Positions 55,977-64,000 of a stretch of 64,000 bases of DNA are shown here, piece after piece. Below the pieces are notes generated by a model. It did not search any database, was not told the DNA's origin, and saw only the letters and a list, made by a program, of their open reading frames with translations. The first letter of the stretch is position 1. Every line of letters begins with the position of its first letter. A program made the translations under genes and the position numbers. Origin of the DNA: Rubinisphaera italica (GTDB lineage: Bacteria; Planctomycetota; Planctomycetia; Planctomycetales; Planctomycetaceae); the NCBI RefSeq assembly GCF_007859715.1, contig NZ_SJPG01000001.1, forward strand, positions 5,960,001-6,024,000, written 5' to 3'.

Positions 55977-57158
55977 TTAGCAGCACTCGCCGTCAGGTTC
56001 ACAACATGGCCCAATAGATTCTGTTGTCACATCGTAATCTTCACCTTTGGATTCTCTGGTTGAACGTATTTTGCTGCGTCGACAATCAAAGGGGACTGCA
56101 TCGTTGAGTGGGATTGGAGTGAGTGGTTCAACGGCTTCGAACAAGCCTGCATAAGGCGATTGCTGTAGCAGATGGAATGTCTTGTCGCACACTGCCATTC
56201 TCATGCCCCGGTTGTAGGCGTGACCGTCATCGTCCTCAACCTTTTTGAAAGGTCCGCGGTAGATTACCGCCTGATTCCGTTCCAGACATGGCCCTTGTTT
56301 ACCTTTATTGGCAACGACTGTTACAGATCGAAATTCAATTCCATCGACAGTTCGCCACGGCTCTGACTGCCGTTTGACGAGTTCTATGCCATGAAATCCA
56401 ACCTCTTCAAAGGCTTGGAGAAATTGCTCCTCCCGAAAAGCCCCGGAAATGCATCCGGACCAGAGTTCGGGATTTTCCTGCAATTCCTGAGGGACGTCTT
56501 CATCGGAGACAATGTCGCTGATTGCCGCTCGCCCTCCTTTTTTGAGCACTCGGAAGATCTCTGCAAAGAGTTGTTTTCGATCCTGCTGCCGGACGAGATT
56601 GAGCACACAGTTAGAGACAACACAGTCGACGGTATTGGACGCAATCATCGGCTGGTCATGTCGCAGACGTTCCTCAATATTTCGAAGCTTTAACCAGCTT
56701 GATGGGTCGGCAATGGGATGTTGGCCCAACTCTCGTCCCAACAGATCCAGATCCAATTGCAGATCTTGGATCATCCCGTAGCGAAAATCGACATTATCGT
56801 AGCCGAGACGTTCCGCAACCTGCCCCTGATGCTTACGTGCCAGAGCAAGCATCTCCAGATTGCAATCGACCCCAATAACACGGCCTCGCTTTCCCACAAC
56901 TTGAGACAAGATGTAGCATAATTTGCCTCCACCAGAACCCAGGTCGACAACCGTTTCGCCTTCATGCACATGACGGGTCGGATCGCCGCAGCCATAGTCA
57001 CGCTCAAGAATCTCCTGAGGAATCACAGCAAGAAAGTCGCCGGCATACTCGACTGGACAGCATAACAATTCTTCTCGTGCCTGAGCTGCTGCCGCATAGC
57101 GATTATAAACTGAGGCTTCCGCTGTATTGTTAGCATTCGGATGAAAAGCCTTTGACAT
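55977..57158 (-). CDS. arsM: Arsenite S-adenosylmethyltransferase-like protein ArsM
   Basis: 393 residues. SAM motif ETVVDLGSGGGKLCYILSQ near residue 68, DVPQELQENPELWSGCISGA, plus VDCVVSNCVLNL and the Cys of DYGCGDPT, matching the ArsM-type methyltransferases of arsenosugar clusters. The C-terminal end CCEPDGECC adds vicinal cysteines suited to As(III) binding. It methylates arsenite or supplies dimethylarsinous acid for ArsS. Second-phase role inferred from cluster context. Confidence 0.85.
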   Translation of the reverse strand: MSKAFHPNANNTAEASVYNRYAAAAQAREELLCCPVEYAGDFLAVIPQEILERDYGCGDPTRHVHEGETVVDLGSGGGKLCYILSQVVGKRGRVIGVDCNLEMLALARKHQGQVAERLGYDNVDFRYGMIQDLQLDLDLLGRELGQHPIADPSSWLKLRNIEERLRHDQPMIASNTVDCVVSNCVLNLVRQQDRKQLFAEIFRVLKKGGRAAISDIVSDEDVPQELQENPELWSGCISGAFREEQFLQAFEEVGFHGIELVKRQSEPWRTVDGIEFRSVTVVANKGKQGPCLERNQAVIYRGPFKKVEDDDGHAYNRGMRMAVCDKTFHLLQQSPYAGLFEAVEPLTPIPLNDAVPFDCRRSKIRSTRESKGEDYDVTTESIGPCCEPDGECC

Positions 57159-57231
57159 CTCGTTCTGGTCCTTCCTGAGATAGCAACTTGATCAATAATT
57201 ACGATGCAAATGGTGCACTCGCTCACTTCTC

Positions 57232-59022
57232 TTAATGTATGTCGCAAGTGGTGTCTGCTTCTGTGACCACACATACATTTCGATAAAAAAATGATTCGGC
57301 TCCCAACAAAGCCAGCCAGAGCAAATGTTCCAGTGGAGCGATTACAAAGTGAAAGAATTCCTCCCCGTGATAACCCGTTCCCAAAACGTTCGATTCTGTA
57401 ACGTGATATAGTATCCAGAATCTTATGTAATAGGCGAAAATCAACAGCGAAACTGCCGTCCAGGCACGACGACCTGCAAATGGGAGAAGCGGAATCGCCC
57501 ATGTCCAGTACCACGGATTCAAAGTCGGCGACAACGCCCAGAACCATGCAATTGTGAGAAAAGAAACTCTCAACCAATACATGCGATTGTTATTTTGCAC
57601 CGCTCGTCTGAGCAAGATTGCGACTATGGACATGAAAATAATGAGAGTGATCGCTCGCGCTGCAAGAAACGTAGCCTCCGGTATCGGACACTGTAAAATC
57701 GCGGAAAGCTGACTTGCGATTTGCAGGCGAAGCGATTGAGGAATGATTACAAACCAATGTGATCGGGAAGTTGAGTCGGTCAAAGTAGAAAAATCGATGT
57801 CCGGTCGTAGATTCTCAACAATGACCATAAAAAACAGATCATTGATTTCCCAGCGAGACAGAAATGTCACTAAGCCACTCTCAGCAATTATCGCCGAATC
57901 CTCATCTGTTGGCATTAATTCACTTATTTTATCAGCTTCAACAGGAGCGATAATTCTGGTGGTCGCCGCAGGAGCGGTCGCCAGCATAGGTACCAGACTG
58001 AATCCCGCGATCACTAGCAGACTGGCAAAGTATCCAACAGCGATTCTCCGACTCAACGTGCAACTTACCCACAATGTCAACACAGGGATAAGAATGACAG
58101 GATAAAGCTTGGCACCGACTCCCAATCCCAGAAATAGTGACGAGCATGCCAACCAGAGCAGTTGCCATTTTATTTGCGATGCTGCAATACCGATAATCAA
58201 TGCCAATATTGCTGCAGTCGTTAGAAAAACCGCAATAGAGTCAAGATGACCGCTGTTCGCGAATTCTTTAAGCACAAGCGGACACCAGCCATAAAGGATC
58301 GCCCAGCCAGGATGTCGATTCATTCGTCTTAGAAGAAGGAGAACCAGTAATAACGTACCAAGGTCGAAAGCTGTCAGCACTGTCTTCATCGTGATGACTC
58401 GCTGGTAGAGGGAAGCATTGTCTGGAACCACGAGGGACGCAGTCCCAAAGACGGCTTGCGACACCGGTGGGTAGACAGTGATCAACTCACCAAAATGAAT
58501 CCTGTTGAGTGTTTCGGACAATGATCGTGATGAATCCTTCAAGTTCGCTAGTGATGTCAGCTCTGCACTGCTTGACTCTTCCCGTTGCGAATGAAGAACC
58601 TGTTGAGGGCTCAGGCGATAGGGATTGTCCCCGTGTGAGACCACGGCACCGTCCCACAGATAACGATAAATATCAACTTCCTGAATTGGGTAGGAAGGAA
58701 GAAGAATCAATCGAAATATTGCCCCGCCCAGAAACACAAATCTCGATATTGCCAGATAATTGTTTCCTCGCAGAGCCATTCGCAGACTTACGATATGCAA
58801 AACAAAAGCTGTGGACAGTAGCCCTAACACCAGGAGGATCGGTCGTTGTGAGAATTCGGAGTTAAACTCAAAGCGAGAACTCAAACATGCAATCACAAAA
58901 TAAATGAAAGCTAGGGCGATCAGTAATCCCCATTGAATGGACTTGATTGCCATCGTGATCCCAGCCCGATTGGAAGTGTTAATTGGCACTTTTGATGCTG
59001 TAGCTGTCACCGTTGCCACCAT
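57232..59022 (-). CDS. Multi-pass GT-C/GT87-type mannosyltransferase-like protein
   Basis: 596 residues (572 from an internal ATG at 58953 with GGGA upstream). About ten TM helices. The motif PIQEVDIYRYLWDGAVVSHG with acidic residues in the first loop is the GT-C catalytic signature, and GELITVYPPVSQAVFG follows. It overlaps the GT2 gene by 16 bases. It likely transfers a sugar from a polyprenyl donor; probably part of the same glycosylation route. Confidence 0.82.
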   Translation of the reverse strand: MVATVTATASKVPINTSNRAGITMAIKSIQWGLLIALAFIYFVIACLSSRFEFNSEFSQRPILLVLGLLSTAFVLHIVSLRMALRGNNYLAISRFVFLGGAIFRLILLPSYPIQEVDIYRYLWDGAVVSHGDNPYRLSPQQVLHSQREESSSAELTSLANLKDSSRSLSETLNRIHFGELITVYPPVSQAVFGTASLVVPDNASLYQRVITMKTVLTAFDLGTLLLVLLLLRRMNRHPGWAILYGWCPLVLKEFANSGHLDSIAVFLTTAAILALIIGIAASQIKWQLLWLACSSLFLGLGVGAKLYPVILIPVLTLWVSCTLSRRIAVGYFASLLVIAGFSLVPMLATAPAATTRIIAPVEADKISELMPTDEDSAIIAESGLVTFLSRWEINDLFFMVIVENLRPDIDFSTLTDSTSRSHWFVIIPQSLRLQIASQLSAILQCPIPEATFLAARAITLIIFMSIVAILLRRAVQNNNRMYWLRVSFLTIAWFWALSPTLNPWYWTWAIPLLPFAGRRAWTAVSLLIFAYYIRFWILYHVTESNVLGTGYHGEEFFHFVIAPLEHLLWLALLGAESFFYRNVCVVTEADTTCDIH

Positions 59023-59771
59023 GTCAGCCAGCGATATCGAGCAATTGTGTACAGAATCTTGTAACCCGCTTTGACTGATCCGCTAATCGTGCCACTGATT
59101 TTGCTCTTTCCAACGCGGCGGCGATACGGCACGGGAATCTCATGGCATCTGAGTCGGGCGACTGTCGCTTTGATCTGCATTTCCACCGTCCAACCAAAAT
59201 TTCGATCAGACATCCCGAGTTTCTCTAGTGCTTGCCACGTAATTGCGCGGAATGGGCCCAGATCCGTAAATTTAGCCCCCCAGCACAGCCACATCAGCAA
59301 AGGAGCCAACCAGTTTCCAAACACCGCAGCAGGAGGCATCGCTCCTGGTTCACGTTCACCCAACATTCGAGAACCAGCTACAAAGTCGACCTGCCCCTGT
59401 AAAATTGGTCTCACCAGTAAAGGCAGCAAATCTGAATGATCGCTATAGTCGCCATCAATGAAAACGACGATTTCGGGACGTGAATCCTCCGTTATCAGTT
59501 CACGGATTGCTTGTATTCCTGCCAGACATGCAGAGCCATATCCACGTCGGGGTTCGGTAACGACAGTGGCTCCGTGTTGCACGGCGATTGATGCTGAGCG
59601 ATCAGTCGAACCATTGTCTACAACCAGGATCTGTCCGACTTTGGGCAGATCCTTTAACACAAGTGGCAGGGAGGCTTCTTCATTGTAAACCGGTATGATC
59701 ACCCATACATTTGCCAGATTGTCTTCCAGAAGCTCTGGAGAACATGAACTATGGTCAACAGTAGTGATCAT
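59007..59771 (-). CDS. GT2-family glycosyltransferase (dolichol-phosphate-sugar synthase-like)
   Basis: 254 residues: NVWVIIPVYNEEASLPLVLK, ILVVDNGSTDRSASIAVQHG and VFIDGDYSDHSDLLPLLVRP give the GT-A fold with a DGD metal site; LGPFRAITWQALEKLG and FGWTVEMQIKATVARLRCHE are typical of DPM-synthase-like enzymes. No TM helices. It likely makes the lipid-linked sugar used by the following membrane transferase. First gene of the arsenosugar-type operon. Confidence 0.88.
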   Translation of the reverse strand: MITTVDHSSCSPELLEDNLANVWVIIPVYNEEASLPLVLKDLPKVGQILVVDNGSTDRSASIAVQHGATVVTEPRRGYGSACLAGIQAIRELITEDSRPEIVVFIDGDYSDHSDLLPLLVRPILQGQVDFVAGSRMLGEREPGAMPPAAVFGNWLAPLLMWLCWGAKFTDLGPFRAITWQALEKLGMSDRNFGWTVEMQIKATVARLRCHEIPVPYRRRVGKSKISGTISGSVKAGYKILYTIARYRWLTWWQR

Positions 59772-59844
59772 GATACTTCTCTCTACGACAAAGCACAGGA
59801 GAGACTTCCATGCCTCCTGTTAGAGCAGAAATTCCCCGACAGGT

Positions 59845-60246
59845 TTATCTTGAACCGGAACCCTGTGAGGGTGTGCTGCGAGAACCAGATCCTTGCGGTG
59901 CAGAATAGGATGGTTCTGGTGTGGGAGAGGTTGGATTGATTGAGGGTGCAGGCTGTTGTCCGATCGTTTGCGGCCCATTATAACTTCTCATGGCTGACCC
60001 TTGTTGGGGTGCATTCCCCGGTCTCACGCCATGACATGGGCTACTAACTGGAAACTGTGGTTGCCCAAAGTAGCGGGGTTGATAGTAATAGGATTGGGGC
60101 ATCATTGCTGAACGTGGAAACCAATAGCCATTAGATGGCTGGTGATAACCATAGTTACGATAGGCACTTCCGCATTGGCTGTAAGCAACGGAAGTCGCAC
60201 AACCAACGACCAACAGAACAAGTCCAATTCTTACTGAAATCAACAT
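59845..60246 (-). CDS. Small exported Gln/Tyr/Pro-rich protein with QGSGSR tail
   Basis: 133 residues from the ATG at 60246 (GGAG six bases upstream). Signal peptide VRIGLVLLVVGCATSVAYSQ, low-complexity Tyr/Gln/Pro middle, and a C-terminal tail with two copies of (P/S)QGSGSR. The neighbouring lipoprotein ends in the same QGSGSR. Function unknown. Confidence 0.65.
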   Translation of the reverse strand: MLISVRIGLVLLVVGCATSVAYSQCGSAYRNYGYHQPSNGYWFPRSAMMPQSYYYQPRYFGQPQFPVSSPCHGVRPGNAPQQGSAMRSYNGPQTIGQQPAPSINPTSPTPEPSYSAPQGSGSRSTPSQGSGSR

Positions 60247-60338
60247 CGAATGCTCCAAACATGGTTAAGACGGAAGGGAATCGTTTCGGCAATCTTCAGC
60301 AAAGTACAATAATGTTAAATACAATCGCGATGTGGTTC

Positions 60339-60354
60339 TGTGATTAGATTCACA
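60339..60354. promoter_or_regulatory. Crp-type site upstream of the Gln/Tyr-rich protein gene
   Basis: TGTGA-TTAGAT-TCACA, exact in both halves, at the heart of a larger palindrome (CGCGATGTGG... to ...CCACATCGCG, 60327-60366). Centre is 100 bases upstream of the start at 60246. Confidence 0.65.
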
Positions 60355-60439
60355 GAGCCACATCGCGTTAACAAATACCGGAACATTCTCGAAACAGGTT
60401 CAATATCCTTTCCCTCACATCGCTTCCCAGCGGTACTGA

Positions 60440-60670
60440 TCAGCGTGACCCGGAGCCTTGAATCATAGAAGGAGGAGACGCAGGTTGAGAATATGTCCCA
60501 GACCCCTGTGGTGCTCCGTAAGAAGTGCCACCGTGAGGAGTGACGGTACCTCCCGGCAAAGGGCAGTTGCCACTAGAACAACTCCCTCCGCATCCACGGG
60601 ACGTATGACAACCTGCGATCATCGCACTGACGAGAAGCCCACACACGGAAATCCAGCGTAAACGATTCAT
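60440..60670 (-). CDS. Small lipoprotein with QGSGSR tail
   Basis: 76 residues: LRWISVCGLLVSAMIAGCHT has a lipobox (IAGC), a Cys/Gly-rich patch GCGGSCSSGNC follows, then a Gly/Ser/Pro-rich tail with APQGSG and a final IQGSGSR. AGGA lies six bases before the ATG. Confidence 0.68.
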   Translation of the reverse strand: MNRLRWISVCGLLVSAMIAGCHTSRGCGGSCSSGNCPLPGGTVTPHGGTSYGAPQGSGTYSQPASPPSMIQGSGSR

Positions 60671-60762
60671 AACGCATCCTTTCGTTCGTTCTATTTATCA
60701 TCGCGGAAATCCAATACCGCGATCGCTATAATTCTGTATCGGCCAGACCACATGTCATTGTG

Positions 60763-60778
60763 TGTGAAGCGATTCACA
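60763..60778. promoter_or_regulatory. Crp-type site upstream of the small lipoprotein gene
   Basis: TGTGA-AGCGAT-TCACA, exact in both halves. Centred 100 bases upstream of the start at 60670, the same spacing as for the neighbouring gene. Confidence 0.65.
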
Positions 60779-60826
60779 TTGAGTTTAAGTAAAGACAATT
60801 TTTACTCGCTCTGTGAGTGAACACAA

Positions 60827-61681
60827 TTAACGACGACTTGAACCACGAACCTTTGCCTGATCATTCAGACCCCAGTCATAATCCAGATAATTGACTCGCG
60901 CCTGGCCGCTGGCAGTCAACGCTTGCGCTTGATCGGGAACATACGGAGCGATCGTTTTCATCTGAGCCGCAGTGTTACTCCCAAAATCCTCTGCAAACCA
61001 CTTCATAATCGGAGAGACCTGAATCGTGCCGCTTGCGGTATCCGCTGTAAACTTTGTTGGATCGGCAAAAAATGCCTGAGTGTTCAGCGTGAGTTGTTCA
61101 TCGAGTTTACTGGCTGTATAAGCTTCATTATAAAGTCTCGGACATCCAATGGAGGCACAGACGATGGCAAAGTGAATTCTTGGCTCTCCCATTTTTCGCA
61201 ATACTTCGTGTTCGATGGCTTCTAGAGAATACGGTTGACTCCCAACGAGTAACTGCAAGTCCTTCCAAATGTTATAGCCATAGACCTTTGCCGTGTGATT
61301 ACGAATACTTGTCGTGGGATACTCCCGCAGTATCCCCTTGACACTCACTGCATTGTAAGCATTAATCCAGAATGCGAGCTTGGCTTCCCGGGTCGAATTT
61401 GTTGAGAAAGAAGCCGCTGAAAGTTGCTGAATGTACGTATCCAGCAACTGCTGGTCGGCCGATGAAGCTTTCCAGGTCGAGTAGTCCACATATCCATTGT
61501 TATCGACATACTTGGAGAGCAAAGAATTCCATATTGAATGATCGATTTTGTCAACCGGCACCTGCTGGTTGGCAGGAACATTCCGCCCCACAGTGATGGT
61601 GGGACCAGCCAGTGTGGTCGTGGCCCACCATCCAGCAAGGGCGATTCCGATTGTGATGACTCCGATGGCACTACGTTTCAT
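60827..61681 (-). CDS. Exported DUF547 protein
   Basis: 284 residues from the ATG at 61681 (AAGGA upstream). Signal peptide (IGVITIGIALAGWWATTTLA), then the DUF547 domain: DHSIWNSLLSKYVDNNGYVD, KLAFWINAYNAVSVKGILRE, EHEVLRKMGEPRIHFAIVCA and SIGCPRLYNEAYT. The family is widespread and enzymatically undefined, though the conserved Cys/His/Glu set looks catalytic. The tail KVRGSSRR recalls the GSGSR tails of the two preceding genes. Confidence 0.88.
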   Translation of the reverse strand: MKRSAIGVITIGIALAGWWATTTLAGPTITVGRNVPANQQVPVDKIDHSIWNSLLSKYVDNNGYVDYSTWKASSADQQLLDTYIQQLSAASFSTNSTREAKLAFWINAYNAVSVKGILREYPTTSIRNHTAKVYGYNIWKDLQLLVGSQPYSLEAIEHEVLRKMGEPRIHFAIVCASIGCPRLYNEAYTASKLDEQLTLNTQAFFADPTKFTADTASGTIQVSPIMKWFAEDFGSNTAAQMKTIAPYVPDQAQALTASGQARVNYLDYDWGLNDQAKVRGSSRR

Positions 61682-62037
61682 TTTGAACATTCCTTTGTGT
61701 GATTCTAGTGAGATGGTGTACTATTAGCCCGATCTGATTCGCAGCATGTGGGCAACTTCGCGAAGTATTGACAGAGAGTCGATTGGCGTCTGTGAATCTG
61801 CCCACAGAGCGACAACTCATTAAAATCTGGCAAATTGGAATTGTGCCGATTCCACAATTCGTGAGTCGACACTTTGAAGATTTGGGTGTTCAAATCACTA
61901 TTCTGAATTTCTTGCTCAGCCCGATAGCGATGCTATTCGCTTGGCCGAAACGCTGTGGTTCGCAGGGAGGCACTGCTTGGATACACTACTTCAAGTGCAA
62001 AACCTGACACCACAATGATTTATGGCCATTTATAAAC
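61682..62037. other. Intergenic region upstream of DUF547
   Basis: About 350 bases containing the Crp-type site at 61791. No CRISPR repeats, although cas2 ends just to the right. A frame at 61768-62007 has no recognisable content. Confidence 0.55.
61791..61806. promoter_or_regulatory. Crp-type site upstream of DUF547
   Basis: TGTGA-ATCTGC-CCACA, one mismatch in the right half; centre about 117 bases from the start at 61681. Confidence 0.5.
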
Positions 62038-62382
62038 TCAGAAAAGGGAGAGTTGATCAGGTTTAGATTCGATTTCGGTTGCATTTTTACCGTAAAAACT
62101 TTGCATTTTGGCAAATTGTCGATCTGTCACTGCCAGCAGACGCACGTATCCTTTGGGCGGCAAGGCTCGCTCCAAGCGGGATTTGTGCGTATCGGCTATT
62201 TCTTCGCTCACGCAAAATCTTGCATACACAGAGTATTGCATTTGAGTGAAGCCATTATCAAGTAATAAATTGCGGAAACGAGTGTAATTGCGACGTTCCT
62301 TTTTCGTTTTCACAGGCAGGTCAAACATGGTGAAGAGCCACATGGATTTGTATCCTGAAAATGTGATTTCACGCCGGGGCAT
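62038..62382 (-). CDS. cas2: CRISPR-associated protein Cas2 (type II-like)
   Basis: 114 residues. WLFTMFDLPVKTKKERRNYT has the Cas2 Asp at the end of strand 1, followed by FRNLLLDNGFTQMQYSVYAR and a C-terminal MQSFYGKNATEIESKPDQLSLF, typical of Cas2 next to type II Cas1. With Cas1 it forms the spacer-integration complex. Overlaps cas1 by 14 bases. Confidence 0.92.
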   Translation of the reverse strand: MPRREITFSGYKSMWLFTMFDLPVKTKKERRNYTRFRNLLLDNGFTQMQYSVYARFCVSEEIADTHKSRLERALPPKGYVRLLAVTDRQFAKMQSFYGKNATEIESKPDQLSLF

Positions 62383-63271
62383 GGGCGAAGTCCTCCGGCA
62401 ATTCGAGTTGATCAGAATTTCCCTGAATGATCGACACGAGCGAAGACGCGGTCCGGCTCAGAGCATTGAACAGGCTGCGTTGCTGCTGGCTGATCAGAAA
62501 CGAACTCAACAAAGAACGTAATAAGCAGGCCCGCACTTCCTGATTCATTTCCGGCGTCTCGTCATAATCATCGACCAGTTCGGCAACTGCACGATCGACA
62601 ATAGGGCGGTATGGCTCCATCAAATCGTCGGCCAGACAATAAGCGTTGTATTTATTGTGGTGATGCAATCCCAGAGATGGGTGCAGGCCGGCTGCGACAA
62701 TGGCTCGAGCGGTGGCTGCCCGCAGGATTGCGTAGCCATAGTTGAGGAGTCGATTATGATCGGCTGCATCACGATCCCGTCGGAAATCGCTGCCGAAAAG
62801 AGCTGTCCAATATTTGCGGGCGGCTCGACCTTCGATATTGGAGGGATCGCCCGAGCGGATTTGAGAAATCAAAGGTCGCAAGCCGGCATCCGTTTGCAGG
62901 CGAATTTCCAGTAAGGTGGCCTGCATATGCACTTTGGCTTTGATGATCTGTTTCCAGGCTTGCTTCTGCCTGGGTTTGGAAAGTTCCAATTGATGCCGAA
63001 AGCGTTCGTTCTGGATCGAGTTTCCATCGAGTGGCAGTAAAATTCCGATCGGCATGCGGGAGCGATCGCAGGTGACGAAGGTTCCGCCCGAAGCCGCCAG
63101 TTCCGCAAGCACGGCCTGGGTATAACTGACCTGAGGATGAGCGACGACCAGCACAGCCACATCTTCCAGAGGGATCCGTTCGGATCTCGGTTCGGATTCA
63201 ATTACCAGCTGTCGCCGTTCAATCCGTAGACGAGCCGGTACTTCCGAAATTTCCAGAATACGATTTCGCAT
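62369..63271 (-). CDS. cas1: CRISPR-associated endonuclease Cas1 (type II-C-like)
   Basis: 300 residues. An N-terminal beta domain (IPLEDVAVLVVAHPQVSYTQ, FVTCDRSRMPIGILLP) is followed by the helical catalytic domain with DPSNIEGRAARKYW (active-site Glu), LNYGYAILRAATARAIVAAG, GLHPSLGLHHHNKYNAY (His) and LADDLMEPYRPIVD (Asp/Glu). This is the Nmeni/II-C subtype pattern. The upstream gene would normally be cas9 but an IS30 element occupies that side. Confidence 0.93.
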   Translation of the reverse strand: MRNRILEISEVPARLRIERRQLVIESEPRSERIPLEDVAVLVVAHPQVSYTQAVLAELAASGGTFVTCDRSRMPIGILLPLDGNSIQNERFRHQLELSKPRQKQAWKQIIKAKVHMQATLLEIRLQTDAGLRPLISQIRSGDPSNIEGRAARKYWTALFGSDFRRDRDAADHNRLLNYGYAILRAATARAIVAAGLHPSLGLHHHNKYNAYCLADDLMEPYRPIVDRAVAELVDDYDETPEMNQEVRACLLRSLLSSFLISQQQRSLFNALSRTASSLVSIIQGNSDQLELPEDFAHAPA

Positions 63272-63625
63272 GGTCCGGGATTCCTCAATGGAGAACCCGA
63301 CCGTCCGTGTCGTTAATTTGATTCCTACAACAATTGTGAACTCAGGGGGCTACCAAATGCAATAATAAACTTCTTGCCATAGATATTCAGTAATTGTACG
63401 CCAGTCTTCACAATATATCAGTTCAAGTGAAGTCTTTATTTTCATGCAATTCCCCAATTGGTGTTATTTCAAATCTTCTGCTTTTTCTTTTTCTCAAAGA
63501 CTCCATTGTTCTGATACGGGGTGGATTCAATTTTGAAATGCACGGGTTGATGGAAAAAGAGTGACATTCGTGAGATGGTTTGTTTTGACCAAACGACCAT
63601 CAATCCTACTAAGAAGAAATCACGA
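63272..63625. other. Spacer between cas1 and IS30 transposase
   Basis: 354 bases. No cas9 part, tracrRNA or CRISPR repeat recognised. The right portion is the IS30 leader. Confidence 0.5.
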
Positions 63626-63632
63626 ATGTCAC
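63561..63632 (+). promoter_or_regulatory. 13-bp inverted repeat over the IS30 transposase start
   Basis: GTGACATTCGTGA (63561-63573) and TCACGAATGTCAC (63620-63632) are exact reverse complements. The right arm contains the start ATG, so a transcript from outside the element could hide it in a stem. Confidence 0.7.
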
Positions 63633-64000
63633 ACACGCATCTTACTGCTGAGGAACGTGATTCCATAGCGCACATGCACGCCCTGGGACACTCTCGAATA
63701 GAAATTGCGCGCGAGTTATCCCGAGACCCCAGCACGATCTCCCGAGAACTGCGGCGGAATTCGGATGCGACCGGGAAGTATTTCGCCGGGAAAGCCGACC
63801 GCAAAGCGCGACGGCGTCGACAACTCTGCAAACTCCCCTGGAAACTCAACCACGCTCCGCTCAAAGAATTCCTGCTCGATAAGTTGTCTCTCAAGTGGTC
63901 GCCGGAACAGATTGCAGGTCAACTCTTGCGACTGCATCCTCGGGAGGCCAGAATGCGAATATCCATTGAGACGATTTACGCCTGGATCAAAGCAAACAAA
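63626..64000 (+). CDS. IS30-family transposase, N-terminal part (cut by window edge)
   Basis: 125 codons visible. MSHTHLTAEERDSIAHMHAL, then IEIARELSRDPSTISRELRR is the IS30 HTH. KWSPEQIAGQLLRLHP and ISIETIYAWI follow, leading to the DDE core outside the window. Oriented away from cas1. Confidence 0.92.
   Translation, partial: MSHTHLTAEERDSIAHMHALGHSRIEIARELSRDPSTISRELRRNSDATGKYFAGKADRKARRRRQLCKLPWKLNHAPLKEFLLDKLSLKWSPEQIAGQLLRLHPREARMRISIETIYAWIKANK

Noticed and set aside
57262..57277. Crp-type site TGTGA-CCACAC-ATACA upstream of arsM
   Set aside because: Two mismatches in the right half and it lies within the coding end of the preceding gene.
61682..62037. CRISPR array next to cas2
   Set aside because: No spaced direct repeats are present on either strand.

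Overview
The window looks like a chromosomal segment of a planctomycete, most likely from the Planctomycetaceae (Gimesia/Rubinisphaera side). I infer this from the gene families present, not from a database match: a DUF1570 protein, a DUF1559 protein, planctomycete-type secreted Tyr/Pro/Gly-rich proteins, a large FtsX permease, MotA/ExbB plus ExbD-like genes beside hpnE, and a short type VI secretion block.

Layout. 1-33 kb is mostly core: the 5' end of secA (cut by the window edge), a DUF1570 metalloprotease-like protein, chorismate mutase aroH coupled to a membrane SGNH hydrolase, an acyl-CoA thioesterase, an ABC ATPase/FtsX permease pair, three small exported proteins, an AAA ATPase, an exbB/exbD/hypothetical/hpnE run, metW, an RraB-like protein, a DUF1559 protein, a GAF-PP2C phosphatase and a three-gene T6SS block (tssK, tssL, a short tssM-like gene). 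At 30.7-33.4 kb a cluster of palindromic and directly repeated intergenic elements surrounds two small genes, one of them a PD-(D/E)XK-type protein.

33.8-42.8 kb is an accessory island. It has an excisionase-like HTH protein and a tyrosine recombinase, a decayed ISAs1 transposase, an unknown 390-aa protein, and then the most striking system of the window (37.9-41.7 kb). That is a compact ubiquitin-like conjugation cassette encoding a beta-grasp ubiquitin-like protein, an E2-like protein with an HPHI...C active-site signature fused to a 23-cysteine zinc-binding tail, a JAMM/JAB protease with an intact HxHx7Sx2D motif, and an E1-like ThiF/UBA enzyme with a catalytic-type cysteine, plus three small accessory proteins. 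Intrinsic terminators punctuate the cassette and copies of a ~45-nt repeat flank it. An IS630 fragment and a degenerate tRNA-Asn 3' remnant mark the right edge.

42.9-62 kb carries a TetR/SRPBCC/hydrolase operon with a long perfect palindromic operator. Next comes a Crp/Fnr-type regulator with a coupled 43-aa ORF and a zinc-finger membrane protein, and a set of exported redox-related proteins (thioredoxin-like, cytochrome P460, DUF3179, DUF547, two small secreted proteins). Several of these have TGTGA-N6-TCACA-like sites 90-117 nt upstream of their starts, so I propose a local regulon. In the middle is a nine-gene arsenosugar-type operon: two glycosyltransferases, arsM, csrA, arsS, a TVP38 protein, a MerA-like flavoprotein, a peroxiredoxin and a fused TIGR04282/04283-type glycosyltransferase. 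The window ends with type II-like cas1-cas2, without a visible cas9 or CRISPR array, and an IS30 transposase cut by the window edge.
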